Shown in pieces: positions 44,594 through 53,745 of a DNA stretch of 64,000 bases; within the stretch, counting starts at the first letter, position 1; each line of letters starts with the position of its first letter. Location of the stretch: contig NZ_JAPZVN010000028.1 in assembly GCF_027533845.1 (NCBI RefSeq), positions 1-64,000 on the forward strand, written 5' to 3'. The stretch comes from Streptomyces sp. RPT161. GTDB taxonomy: Bacteria > Actinomycetota > Actinomycetes > Streptomycetales > Streptomycetaceae. The notes below the pieces were generated by a model, which saw only the letters and a list, made by a program, of their open reading frames with translations, did no database searches and was not told where the DNA came from. Made by a program: the position numbers and the translations under genes.

Positions 44594-45258
44594 CCGCCAC
44601 CATCGAAGACCTCCTGGCCGACGCGGCGCTGCCGACAACGCCCCCGGTAGCCTTCGACGTCGGAACCGCGCTGCGCCGACTCGCCCGTGACGCCGCCCGG
44701 ACCGCGCCGCCACCGCACATGGAACGAACCGCCCAGGCCGGGCAGCGCCTGGCCGTGGTCTCCCGCTGGATCCTCAACGGCCCCGGCGCCGCACACCACG
44801 TGGACCGCCTCGCGCAGGACACCCGGTCCGCTCCGGTCGAGGAGGACCAGCTGGACGTCGAGGGCGCCGCGGTGTTCGCCTGCCTGCTCTACCTCACCGA
44901 TCACCCCGAGAGCGCCCAGTTCTGGTGGCAGTTGGCGGCGGGAGCCGGACACCGTGCCGCCGCCTACTGCCTGCACCTGCACCACCTCGCACTGGGCGAG
45001 ACCCGGGAGGCGGCGCACTGGCGGCACCAGATCACGCACCCGATCGTCGAAGCCGACGCTGTCGACGACGACTTCCTTGACTGCGTGGAAGTCGTCGCGC
45101 GCTACGTACGGCGCAACGGATCGGCCGCGAGCCCACCGACGGCCACGCTGGAAATGGAGGTCGACCGCCTCGCTGACGACGCGACGAACCCGTGCATCAT
45201 CGTCCGCCGACCTGACCGGCGCCTCGCCGACCACCTACGCGACTTCGCTCGCCGCTGA
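44590..45258 (+). CDS. Hypothetical partner of the sigma-factor-like protein
   Basis: A 222-residue soluble helical protein beginning MTATIEDLLADAALPTTPPV and containing two TPR/SEL1-like helices (HPESAQFWWQLAAGAGHRAA, LALGETREAAHWRH). Its start overlaps the sigma gene, implying coupled synthesis and probably a functional partner. No zinc-binding HxxxCxxC anti-sigma motif or membrane segment is seen, so a classical ZAS anti-sigma role is not supported. Confidence 0.65.
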   Translation: MTATIEDLLADAALPTTPPVAFDVGTALRRLARDAARTAPPPHMERTAQAGQRLAVVSRWILNGPGAAHHVDRLAQDTRSAPVEEDQLDVEGAAVFACLLYLTDHPESAQFWWQLAAGAGHRAAAYCLHLHHLALGETREAAHWRHQITHPIVEADAVDDDFLDCVEVVARYVRRNGSAASPPTATLEMEVDRLADDATNPCIIVRRPDRRLADHLRDFARR

Positions 45259-45271
45259 CCCAGCAGAACGA

Positions 45272-45330
45272 CGGAGGAGCCCGATTCCGGCCCCGGTTCC
45301 TCGGCCACCGGGTCGAAAAGGGCTCCTCCG
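45272..45330. terminator. Hairpin after the sigma-factor operon
   Basis: Perfect 11-bp arms CGGAGGAGCCC (45272-45282) and GGGCTCCTCCG (45320-45330) enclose a 37-nt GC-rich loop with internal structure. It could terminate or attenuate transcription into the small gene at 45357. Confidence 0.5.
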
Positions 45331-45356
45331 CGACGCCCTCGAAAAGGACAGCCACC

Positions 45357-45539
45357 ATGCACACCAGCCCCGAACACCGCCCCTGGCATCAAGCCGCGGG
45401 AACCATCAACGGCCTACGCAGCTGGACCGCCCGGCGCCGCCGCGCCGCCACCGCACAGCTGATGCGCGGCGCCTTCTACAGCCTGGGCAGCGGCATCGTC
45501 AGCCTCTTCATCCTCTGGATCCAGCATCAGCGCTGGTAG
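45357..45539 (+). CDS. Small protein with one C-terminal membrane helix
   Basis: A 60-residue protein with a basic N-terminal half and a hydrophobic helix AFYSLGSGIVSLFILWIQHQ near the C-terminus, a tail-anchored pattern. AAAGGA precedes the ATG. It follows the sigma gene pair in the same direction and may belong to that unit. No family recognised. Confidence 0.5.
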   Translation: MHTSPEHRPWHQAAGTINGLRSWTARRRRAATAQLMRGAFYSLGSGIVSLFILWIQHQRW

Positions 45540-45599
45540 ACGTGCGCAGCTCCACCAGCAGTCCAGAACGACCACGGCATGCGCACCCCTGGGTCCGCA

Positions 45600-45628
45600 C
45601 CAACTCCACGACGGCTGCGTGGAGTTGG
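45600..45628. terminator. Hairpin terminator
   Basis: Perfect 11-bp arms CCAACTCCACG / CGTGGAGTTGG with a 7-nt loop, between the small gene and the convergent ribokinase operon. Confidence 0.75.
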
Positions 45629-45770
45629 GCTGCCGCAGCCGGAAGGCCGCACCAGGCTCGGCGGCTCCGGTGTCGGCGGGAAGGGGTAGGGCTCGCACAT
45701 CGGGAACACGGCGCATCGAGTGTCTTTACTTCGGACGGCGGCCAACTCGCTCCACCGTGCCCTGGAGGGT

Positions 45771-46679
45771 TCAGCTGCCCGCCAAGGACGCGAGCTCCTC
45801 CTCCGTCGGATACGACTCCTGTGCGCCGACCCGGGTGACCGCCGCCGCGCCCACTCGGACCGCGTACGCCGCCGCGTCCGCCAGCGACGCACCCGCCCCC
45901 AGCCGCCAGGCCAGCGCCGCGGTGAACGCGTCGCCCGCGCCCGTGGTGTCCACCGCGGCCACCCGCACCGAAGGGACCCGGACCGTGGCGTCACCTGTCG
46001 CCACCAGCGCGCCCTGCGCGCCCAACGTCACCACGACGGAGCGCGGCCCGAGCGCCAGCAGCCGCGCGGCCCACTCCTCGGGCGAGTCGTCCAGTTCGCC
46101 GCCCACGATCACCCGTGCCTCGTGCTCGTTGACGACCAACGGGTCACAGGCGGCCAGCAGTTCGGCGGGCAGCGGGCGGGGCGGCGAGGGATTGAGTACG
46201 AAACGGGTCCCGTCCGGCAGATTCCGTACGACCTCCACTACCGACTCCATCGGGATCTCCAGTTGCGCCGAGACCACTCGGGAGCCGTGCAGCAGGCTGC
46301 GGGCCGCACGTACGTCCTGCGGTGTCAGTCGGCCGTTCGCGCCCGGGGACACCACGATGCTGTTGTCTCCCGACGGGTCGACCGTGATCAGCGCGACCCC
46401 GGTGGGCGCCCCACCGACCAGCACGCCCGTGGTGTCGACGCCGGAGCGGCGCTGCGAGTCCAGCAGCAGCCGACCGTGCGTGTCGTCGCCGACCCGGGCC
46501 AGCAAGGCCGTACGGGCGCCGAGGCGGGCCGCGGCGACCGACTGGTTCGCGCCCTTGCCACCCGGATGAACCACCAGGTCGGATCCGAGAACGGTCTCAC
46601 CGGCCGCGGGTCGCCGCTCCACCCCGACCACCAGATCGGCGTTGGCCGAACCCACGACCAACACGTCGTAGTCGTACAC
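45771..46679 (-). CDS. rbsK: Ribokinase (PfkB family)
   Basis: A 302-residue sugar kinase. LVVGSANADLVVGVERRPAAGETV is the N-terminal PfkB signature, GGKGANQSVAAARLGA the sugar-binding loop, and DTTGAGDAFTAALAWRLGAG the C-terminal signature with catalytic Asp. It phosphorylates ribose (or a similar pentose) to the 5-phosphate. Last gene of the operon, 49 nt after the transporter fusion. GTG 46679 follows GGGAGA. No rbsD is present. Confidence 0.92.
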   Translation of the reverse strand: MYDYDVLVVGSANADLVVGVERRPAAGETVLGSDLVVHPGGKGANQSVAAARLGARTALLARVGDDTHGRLLLDSQRRSGVDTTGVLVGGAPTGVALITVDPSGDNSIVVSPGANGRLTPQDVRAARSLLHGSRVVSAQLEIPMESVVEVVRNLPDGTRFVLNPSPPRPLPAELLAACDPLVVNEHEARVIVGGELDDSPEEWAARLLALGPRSVVVTLGAQGALVATGDATVRVPSVRVAAVDTTGAGDAFTAALAWRLGAGASLADAAAYAVRVGAAAVTRVGAQESYPTEEELASLAGS

Positions 46680-46728
46680 GAGTTGTCTCCCAGGAAATCC
46701 CTGCCGCGGCTGCTGCCAGCGGTCGGGG

Positions 46729-48669
46729 TCAGCCGGTGAAGCCCGCCGCGTTCGCCTTCGTGACCACCTTCACCGGTACCTTCACGGTCTTGTCGACCGC
46801 CTTGCCCTCGGCCGCCCGCAGGGCGTTGCGCACCGCGATCCGGCCCAGTTCGGTGGGCTGCTGTGCGACGGACGCGTACAGCGTGCCCGCCTTGACCGCT
46901 GCCAGTCCGTCCGGTGTGCCGTCGAATCCGACGACGGACACCGACGTGCCGGCCCTGGAACCCAGTGCCTTGATGGCGCCGAGAGCCATCTCGTCGTTCT
47001 CGGCGAAGACGCCCTGGACATCCGGATGGGCCTGGAGCAGGTTCGTCATCACATCCAGCCCCTTGGTGCGGTCGAAGTCCGCGGGCTGCTCGGCCACCAC
47101 CTTGATGCCGGGATATGCCTTGAGGCCCTCGGCGAAGCCCGCGCCCCGCTCCCGGCTCGCCGACGTGCCCGCCTGACCCTGGAGGACCACGATGCTGCCC
47201 TTGCCGCCCAGCTTCTCCGCCAGCGTCCGGGCGGCGAGCTCGCCGCCCTCGATGTTGTCGGAGGCGACCAGCGCGGCCGTGTCCGCCTTGTGGACTCCCC
47301 GGTCGACGGCGATCACGGGAATCCTCGCCTTGTTCGCGGAGCGCACCGAGGGGCCCGCCGCGTCCGAGTCCACGGGGTTCACGATGATCGCGCCGAGCCC
47401 CTCGCTGGTGAAGTTCTGCAGCTGGTTGGCCTGTTGGGACGCGTCGTTCTGCGCGTCGGTCACCGTGAGGTCCACGCCCAGCTGCCTGGCCTCCGCCTGC
47501 GCGCCCGCCCTGATCTGCACGAAGAAGGGGTTGTTCATCGTGGACAGGGACAGGCCCACCTTCGAAGTGGTCGAGGACGCCCCGCCGTGCAGGAAGGACA
47601 TCGCACCCACCAGCGCCGCCGCGACCACGGCCGCGAGTACGTACGTCACGGCCTGCCTGCCCCGGCCGCCGCCCGCACCCGTCCCGGCCGCCACCGTGCC
47701 CGCCCCGGCCCTGCGCCGCACCGTGTCGAGTAGTACAGCCAGCGCGATCACCACACCGATGACGACCTGCTGCCAGAAGGCGGACACCGAAAGGAGGTTG
47801 AGGCCGTTGCGCAGCACGGCCAGGATCAGTGCGCCGACCAGCGTGCCGGACGCCCCGCCCGTACCACCCGCCAGCGAGGCGCCACCGATGACGACGGCCG
47901 CGATCGCGTCCAACTCGTAGCCTGTCGCGGCCTGCGGCTGCGCCGAGGAGAGCCGGGAGGCGAGCACGATGCCCGCGGCGGCGGCGAACAGCCCGGACAG
48001 CGCGTAGATGGCGAGCTTCTGCCGCCGCACCCGGAGCCCGGACAGCCGGGCGGCCTCCTCGTTGCCGCCGATCGCGTACATCGAGCGGCCGATGTACGTC
48101 CGGCCCAGGACGAGCGCAGTGAGCAGGCCCATCACCACCATCACCAGCACCGGGACCGGCAGCCAGCCGCCCAGCGTGTCGCCGAGATGCGAGACCGAGT
48201 CGGGGAAGGCGATCGGGGAGCCCTGCGAGATCACCAGGGAAAGACCACGGCCCACCGACAGCATGGCCAGCGTCGCGATGAACGGCGGCAGTTTGCCGTA
48301 CGAGATCAGGAAGCCGTTGACCAGGCCGCACGCCACGCCGGTGGCGATGGCGAGGACGACGGCCAGGACCACCGGGATCCCGTGTGAAGTAGCCGTCCAG
48401 GCAAGGACGGTGGCGGACAGCGCGGCGACCGAACCGACCGACAGGTCGATGCCAGCCGACACGATCACGAACGTCGCGCCGAAGGCGAGAATCGCCGTCA
48501 CCGCCGCCTGTACGCCGACGTTGAGCAGGTTGTCGGCCGTCAGGAAGTCCCCGGAGAGCGCCGACATCGCGATGACGAGGGCGATGAGCGCGGTGAGTGC
48601 GCCGTTGTCCAGCAGCAGGCGGCGCAGGCCGCCCGAGCGCGCTGCGCTCTTGAGCGTGTCAGTGGCCAC
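46729..48669 (-). CDS. Ribose-type ABC permease fused to its substrate-binding protein (RbsC-RbsB)
   Basis: This 646-residue protein joins two proteins that are usually separate. Residues 1-330 are an RbsC permease (LIVSAGIDLSVGS-like VIVSAGIDLSVGSVAALSAT, GRSMYAIGGNEEAARLSGL, and AVVIGGASLAGGTGG). After a Gly/Arg-rich linker and another membrane helix (residues ~345-370) comes a full RbsB domain starting KVGLSLSTMNNPFFVQ and containing VDSDAAGPSVRSANKA and NDEMALGAIKALGSR. The binding protein is therefore tethered to the membrane by its own permease. GTG 48669 has GGAGG at 6 nt and overlaps rbsA. Confidence 0.9.
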   Translation of the reverse strand: MATDTLKSAARSGGLRRLLLDNGALTALIALVIAMSALSGDFLTADNLLNVGVQAAVTAILAFGATFVIVSAGIDLSVGSVAALSATVLAWTATSHGIPVVLAVVLAIATGVACGLVNGFLISYGKLPPFIATLAMLSVGRGLSLVISQGSPIAFPDSVSHLGDTLGGWLPVPVLVMVVMGLLTALVLGRTYIGRSMYAIGGNEEAARLSGLRVRRQKLAIYALSGLFAAAAGIVLASRLSSAQPQAATGYELDAIAAVVIGGASLAGGTGGASGTLVGALILAVLRNGLNLLSVSAFWQQVVIGVVIALAVLLDTVRRRAGAGTVAAGTGAGGGRGRQAVTYVLAAVVAAALVGAMSFLHGGASSTTSKVGLSLSTMNNPFFVQIRAGAQAEARQLGVDLTVTDAQNDASQQANQLQNFTSEGLGAIIVNPVDSDAAGPSVRSANKARIPVIAVDRGVHKADTAALVASDNIEGGELAARTLAEKLGGKGSIVVLQGQAGTSASRERGAGFAEGLKAYPGIKVVAEQPADFDRTKGLDVMTNLLQAHPDVQGVFAENDEMALGAIKALGSRAGTSVSVVGFDGTPDGLAAVKAGTLYASVAQQPTELGRIAVRNALRAAEGKAVDKTVKVPVKVVTKANAAGFTG

Positions 48670-50194
48670 GGGCGGCCTCCACTTCGGTAGCGGCTTCGTT
48701 GCTGGTCGGTGTGCTGACGGCGAGTGCCATCACGGAGTCCTGGGTCGCCGCCGAGGCGGGGAGTTCACCGACCATCCGGCCCTGGGCCATCACCAGCACC
48801 CGGTCGCTCATGCCGAGCACCTCGGGCAGGTCGCTGGAGATCATCAGGACCGCGGCGCCCCCGGCGGTGAGTTCGTTGATCAGCTGGTAGATCTCGACCT
48901 TGGCTCCCACGTCGATGCCGCGTGTCGGCTCGTCCAGGATGAGCACCTTGGTGTTCGCTAGCAGCCATTTGCCGATGACGACCTTCTGCTGGTTGCCGCC
49001 GGAGAGCGTGCGCACACGCTGGCCGAGCCCGGCCATGCGCACGCCGAGCCGCTCGGCGACCCTCGCGGCAGCCGCCCGCTGGGCCTTGCGGTCGACGAGT
49101 CCACCGCGGGTCGCCGCCCGCAGCGTGACCAGCCCGAGGTTCTCCGCGACCGAGGCGTCCAGGACGAGCCCCTGCCCCTTGCGGTCCTCCGGCACCAGCC
49201 CGATGCCCGCCGCCATCGCGGCGTTGACGTCGTGCCGCCGCAAGCGCGCACCCGACACGTGCACGGTCCCGCTGTCGTAGGGATCGGCGCCGAACACGGC
49301 CCGCGCGACCTCCGTGCGGCCCGCGCCCACCAGTCCCGCGACGCCCACGACCTCACCGGCCCGCACCTGGAACGAGACGTCATGGAAGACCCCGTCCCGG
49401 GTCAGCCCTTCGACGGTGAGCAGGGCCGCCCCGGCGTCGGTGCGCTCCCGCGGGTACTGCTGGTCGATGGAGCGCCCCACCATCAGCCGTACCAGCTCGT
49501 CCCGCGGAGTGGCGGCGGGCACCTGCCCGACGCTCCTTCCGTCCCGGATCACGGTCACCCGGTCGCCGAGGGCGGCGATCTCCTCCAAGTGGTGGGTGAT
49601 GAAGACGATGCCGACACCGTCCTCGCGCAGTCTGCGTACGATCGTGAAGAGTCGGTCGACCTCCCCGGAGGTGAGCACCGCGGTCGGCTCGTCCATGATG
49701 AGCACGCGTGCGTCGAGGCTGAGCGCCTTGGCGATCTCGACCATCTGGAGCCGGGCGATGCCGAGTTCACGCACCCGTGCGCGGGGCGAGACGCTGAGGC
49801 CCACCCGCTCCAGGAGCTCGGCGGCGTCAGCCTCCGTCCTCTTCCGGTCGATCATCCCGAAGCGACGCGGCTGGCGGCCCAGGAAGATGTTCTCGGCGAC
49901 GCTCAGGTCGGGAACGAGGTTGAACTCCTGGTAGATGGTGGCGATTCCCAGGCGCTCGGCATCCTGTGCGTCGTGGATGCGCACCTCCTCGCCGTCCACC
50001 AGGACGCGTCCGGCGTCGGGGCGATGGGCGCCGGAGAGCATCTTGATGAGGGTGCTCTTTCCGGCGCCGTTCTCACCGAGCAGTACGTGTACTTCGCCAC
50101 GGCGCAGGTCGAAGTCGACGCCGTCGAGCGCGACCACGCCCGGGAAGGTCTTGCGTATGCCTTCGATGCGCAGCAACTCCTCCGTGTCGCTCAC
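48659..50194 (-). CDS. rbsA: Ribose-type ABC transporter ATPase (two NBDs)
   Basis: A 511-residue ATPase of the RbsA/XylG type with two nucleotide-binding domains. The first has LLGENGAGKSTLIKML and LGIARLQMVEIAKAL. The second has a degenerate P-loop GLVGAGRTEVARAVF but a good signature LSGGNQQKVVIGKWL and LILDEPTRGIDVG; the pattern is usual in this family. GTG 50194 with AAGGAG upstream overlaps the LacI stop by 4 nt. Confidence 0.93.
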   Translation of the reverse strand: MSDTEELLRIEGIRKTFPGVVALDGVDFDLRRGEVHVLLGENGAGKSTLIKMLSGAHRPDAGRVLVDGEEVRIHDAQDAERLGIATIYQEFNLVPDLSVAENIFLGRQPRRFGMIDRKRTEADAAELLERVGLSVSPRARVRELGIARLQMVEIAKALSLDARVLIMDEPTAVLTSGEVDRLFTIVRRLREDGVGIVFITHHLEEIAALGDRVTVIRDGRSVGQVPAATPRDELVRLMVGRSIDQQYPRERTDAGAALLTVEGLTRDGVFHDVSFQVRAGEVVGVAGLVGAGRTEVARAVFGADPYDSGTVHVSGARLRRHDVNAAMAAGIGLVPEDRKGQGLVLDASVAENLGLVTLRAATRGGLVDRKAQRAAAARVAERLGVRMAGLGQRVRTLSGGNQQKVVIGKWLLANTKVLILDEPTRGIDVGAKVEIYQLINELTAGGAAVLMISSDLPEVLGMSDRVLVMAQGRMVGELPASAATQDSVMALAVSTPTSNEAATEVEAARGH

Positions 50195-51228
50195 GACCTG
50201 CTCCTTCTCGCGGGGTACGGCTCGCGGTGGGCATGGGCCGGTTCGCCGCACGAGCGGCGCGCGACGAGCCGGGCGGGGACGGTGACGGACCGGGCGGGAC
50301 GTCCTTCGATGCGGTCGACCAGCGCGCGGACCGCGGTGCGCCCCAACTGGCCGGTCGGCTGGGCGATCGCCGTGATCGGCGGGTCGGTGTGCACGAACCA
50401 CGCGATGTCGTCGAACGCGGCGAGACCGATGTCCTCGGGGACGCGCAGCCCACGTGCGCGGATGGCGTCCAGTGCGCCGAGCGCCATCAGGTTGTCGGCG
50501 GCGAAGACGACCTCGGGCGGCTCGGCCAGGTCGAGGAAGTCCTCGGTGACCCGACGGCCGCTGTCGGCCTTGAAATCACCCTGTCCTGTGTAGGCGTCCG
50601 GTAGCGGGATGCCGTACTCGGCCAGCGCCTCCCTGAAGGCATCCACTCGCTCGCTGCCGGTCGTGGTCGCCGCGGGCCCCGCGATGATGGCGAGCCGACG
50701 GTGCCCGAGGCCGTGCAGATGGGCAACGAGATCGTGCACGGCCGTCCGGCCGTCGGCACGTACGACGGGAACGTCGACGCCTGGAATCCACCGGTCCACG
50801 AAGACCATCGGCGTCCCGGCGCGGACCGCGTCCAGCATCAGCGGAGAGCCGCCGTCGGTGGGGGAGATCAGCAGTCCGTCGATGCGGCGGTCGAGCAGGG
50901 TCCTCACATGGTGGTCCTGCAACTCGGGCCGTTCGTCGGCGTTGCCGATGATCACGCTGTAGCCGAGGGTGCGGGCCTCCTCCTCGACGGAGCGGGCCAG
51001 CTCGGTGAAGTAGGGGTTCAGCACATCGCTGATGACCAGGCCGAGGGTGCGGGTCTGGTCGGTACGCAAGGAACGGGCCACGGCGTTCGGGCGGTAGCCC
51101 AACGTCCGCACGGCGGCCAGCACCCGGGTGCGTGCCTCCGCGCTGACCGACGGGTGGCCGTTCAGCGCGCGGGACACCGTCGCGACGGAAACACCCGCCG
51201 CCGCGGCGACGTCCTTGATGCCCGCCAT
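50191..51228 (-). CDS. LacI-family repressor of the ribose-type operon
   Basis: A 345-residue repressor: HTH IKDVAAAAGVSVATVSRALN, hinge YRPNAVARSLRTD, then a periplasmic-binding-like ligand domain (TRTLGLVISDVLNPYF). It is the first gene of the LacI-rbsA-rbsCB-rbsK unit, so it is autoregulated with the transporter. ATG 51228 follows AGGAGG. The ligand is probably the transported pentose. Confidence 0.9.
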   Translation of the reverse strand: MAGIKDVAAAAGVSVATVSRALNGHPSVSAEARTRVLAAVRTLGYRPNAVARSLRTDQTRTLGLVISDVLNPYFTELARSVEEEARTLGYSVIIGNADERPELQDHHVRTLLDRRIDGLLISPTDGGSPLMLDAVRAGTPMVFVDRWIPGVDVPVVRADGRTAVHDLVAHLHGLGHRRLAIIAGPAATTTGSERVDAFREALAEYGIPLPDAYTGQGDFKADSGRRVTEDFLDLAEPPEVVFAADNLMALGALDAIRARGLRVPEDIGLAAFDDIAWFVHTDPPITAIAQPTGQLGRTAVRALVDRIEGRPARSVTVPARLVARRSCGEPAHAHREPYPARRSRS

Positions 51229-51254
51229 CGCCGACCACCTCCTGGTGAGCCAGT

Positions 51255-51297
51255 GGAATCGTTTACACGACTGACACGGAGGATTGGAAACGATTAC
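51255..51297. promoter_or_regulatory. Two LacI-type operators before the ribose-type operon
   Basis: GGAATCGTTTAC (51255-51266) and GGAAACGATTAC (51286-51297) both fit GNAANCGNTTNC, the pseudo-palindrome with central CG bound by LacI-family proteins. Centres are 31 bp apart, about three helical turns. They lie 27-69 nt upstream of the LacI ATG, where the promoter should be. Nothing recognised in 51298-51540. Confidence 0.72.
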
Positions 51298-51540
51298 ACG
51301 GGGATTGATCAAGGGGTCGGGAGTAGGCCGAGACCGGATCGTGATCTGGCGCGGCTCACATGGGCGGCTTCGCCACGGGCGAGTGGGCCGACCCGTCCGC
51401 GTGCAACTTGCCTGCGGTGCTGGCTAGTTGGGCGGCCGGAAAGGTTCGTGCCGGGGGCAGCTGGTGGGGAGGGGCCGTCGGCCGAGGGCCGTCCGCTTCT
51501 CGCCGCGCGGGTGGGCGGGTTCGCGGCGCTGGGGCAGGCG

Positions 51541-51987
51541 TCAGGGAAGTGGCCGGTCGACGAGCGGGAGCAGCCGTGAATCCTCAAGCGCCGCGGTCCT
51601 GTGCCCGATTCCGGCCTGGTACTCCTCGTTGGAGGCGAACGCGAAGAAGTCCTGGATGCTGGACTGGCGTGTGAGCATGACCAGGTCCCAGCGCTCGTCC
51701 GGCGGACCGATGAAGTACGGCCCCCCGGTGCCGAAGAACTGGACCGAGCCGCCGCTGGCGGCCAGGAACGGGAGGGTGTGGCGGACGTACCGGTCGTAGG
51801 CGGCGGCGCCGGAGACGGGTGCGGACGGGGCGAGGTGCGGGAAGCCGGAGTAGTCGGCGACCTCGCGGAACCGCAGCAGGTTCAGCATGGTTACCGGACC
51901 TTGGATGCCGCGCTCCAGGAGCAGACGGGCGCTGTGCTCTGATGGGTCGAGGTGCACATCCGGGACCGTAGCAGGGTCCTGTGACAC
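51541..51987 (-). CDS. DUF1330-type dimeric alpha-beta barrel protein
   Basis: About 148 residues. VTMLNLLRFREVADYSGFPH, AAAYDRYVRHTLPFLAASGG and WDLVMLTRQSSIQDFFAF follow the DUF1330/dimeric alpha-beta barrel pattern. No clear ribosome site; GTG 51987 or 51990 are the likely starts. Function unknown; some relatives are small degradative enzymes. Confidence 0.7.
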   Translation of the reverse strand: MSQDPATVPDVHLDPSEHSARLLLERGIQGPVTMLNLLRFREVADYSGFPHLAPSAPVSGAAAYDRYVRHTLPFLAASGGSVQFFGTGGPYFIGPPDERWDLVMLTRQSSIQDFFAFASNEEYQAGIGHRTAALEDSRLLPLVDRPLP

Positions 51988-52114
51988 CACGTCCGGTTTT
52001 TTCTCACAGGCGTGGACCTGGTCGTCCTCGACCGCCACCCCAAGGCGTTCCTCTTCACACGCCCCTTGTCCGCGCACTCGGGGAGGGCCGGTGGCAGTCG
52101 GCCCTCCCCCCAGG

Positions 52115-53653
52115 TCAGATGAGGTCCATGGCGGCCACCTCGTCGGGGCTGCCGTAGCTGACCGGTCCCTGGAAGCGGCGTCGGGCGGTGGCGAACCACC
52201 ACGCGGTGGCGATGAGAAGTACCACGGCCAGTGCGACAGGCGCGTAGTTGAACGTCTTGGCGCTCGTCGGGGAGGTCTGCGGGAGCATGAACAGCACGTT
52301 GCTGACCACGATCCACGCCACGGCGATCGCGGCGACCAGCTTGCCGTGCCGCCCCAGGTTCCACGGGCCGGGCTGGAAGTCGTCCAGCCGTAGCCTCAGG
52401 AAGATGGGCACGCCGTAGGCGAGGAACAGCCCGACGACGTTGATGCTGACGACCGCGGTGAAGGCGGTGTTGGACCACCAGCCGGGCAGGACCAGCACCA
52501 GGGAGCATGCGGCGGCCAGCCAGACCGCCTTGACCGGAGTGCGCGTGCGTGGCGATACCGAGTGCCACCAACGGGAGCCGGGCATCGCCCCGTCGCGGGA
52601 GAAGGCGAAGATCTGCCGGGTGTTGCTGGTCATGTTGGCCAGGCCGCAAAAGAGCATGGCGCCGATCACGATCAGCAGAAGGAGTTTCGCGGTGCCGGTG
52701 CCGAGTGCGTCGATGAGAATCTGTACCGGTGGCGCCGAGGCGCTTGCCTCGGCGGCGTAGTCACGGATCGCGTAGACCAGGGCGAGCATGAGGACGAGTC
52801 CGGCGAGTGCCGAGTAGGCGATTGCCCGCATGATGCCCTTCGGGGCGTTGACGGTGGCCCGCACGGTTTCCTCGGACATGTGGAAGCTTCCGTCGAATCC
52901 GGTGAAGGTCCAACTGGTCACGAGCAGGCCGAGCATGGCGCCGTAAAGGCCGTTGGAGAATCCTGTGTTGTTGGCAAAATGTGTTGCGAAAGACGCCGGT
53001 TGATGCTGGGCGGGCAGCACGGTCAGGGCGGTGACGATCACCACCATGCCGATCAGGAGCCACCACACGGATATCCGGTTCACCATGGCGACCAGTCGCA
53101 CCGTGTAGGTGTTGGCGAGCGCCTGGACCAGCAGGATCGCTGCCGTGATGGCGACCGTGCGCTCCGGTGTCACCTGGTAGGACGGCCACTGCAGCGCGAT
53201 GAACGCCTGGATGAAGGTGGCGGCCGCGTAGTCGGTGGCGGCCGTTCCGCCGACCTGGCCGACGAAGTTCAGCCATCCCGTGTACCAGGACCAGGCACCG
53301 CGGTGCCGCTTGGCGAGCTTTCCCGCCGAGAAGTACAGGGCGCCGCTTGTCGGATATGCCGAGGCGATTTCTCCCATGGCGGCCCCGACGAACAGCACCA
53401 TCACCGAAACGCCGATCCAACCGAAAACCAGGATTCGTGGCCCCCCGGCGTTCATGCCGAATCCGAACGAGGAGAAGATTCCGGAGATGATGTTGATGAT
53501 GGTGAACGAGATCGCGAAGTTGTCGAACGCCTGGAATCGACGGGTGAGTTTCCGTGGATATCCCATCGCGTGCAGCGTCGCGTCATCGTCGAGGGGGATG
53601 GGCGAGGCATGCCGCCGGTTTCTGGTACGAGCCGGGTTCACGGGATCGGACAC
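52115..53653 (-). CDS. APC-family amino-acid permease
   Basis: A 512-residue transporter with about twelve helices. RFQAFDNFAISFTIINIISG is the APC start pattern, EIASAYPTSGALYFSAGKLA the consensus amphipathic region of the amino-acid/GABA permease family, and TGFDGSFHMSEETVRATVNA a core-helix motif. It resembles actinobacterial GABA/choline-type permeases. Substrate unknown. Not evidently in an operon. Confidence 0.88.
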   Translation of the reverse strand: MSDPVNPARTRNRRHASPIPLDDDATLHAMGYPRKLTRRFQAFDNFAISFTIINIISGIFSSFGFGMNAGGPRILVFGWIGVSVMVLFVGAAMGEIASAYPTSGALYFSAGKLAKRHRGAWSWYTGWLNFVGQVGGTAATDYAAATFIQAFIALQWPSYQVTPERTVAITAAILLVQALANTYTVRLVAMVNRISVWWLLIGMVVIVTALTVLPAQHQPASFATHFANNTGFSNGLYGAMLGLLVTSWTFTGFDGSFHMSEETVRATVNAPKGIMRAIAYSALAGLVLMLALVYAIRDYAAEASASAPPVQILIDALGTGTAKLLLLIVIGAMLFCGLANMTSNTRQIFAFSRDGAMPGSRWWHSVSPRTRTPVKAVWLAAACSLVLVLPGWWSNTAFTAVVSINVVGLFLAYGVPIFLRLRLDDFQPGPWNLGRHGKLVAAIAVAWIVVSNVLFMLPQTSPTSAKTFNYAPVALAVVLLIATAWWFATARRRFQGPVSYGSPDEVAAMDLI

Positions 53654-53745
53654 GATCGCGACCTTTCTGGTGGGGGACAGAAGGCATCGTCATGGGTTTC
53701 GAGAAGGGGCTGCCTCGCTGATTCGGCTGCGGCATGCCCGAGGGT

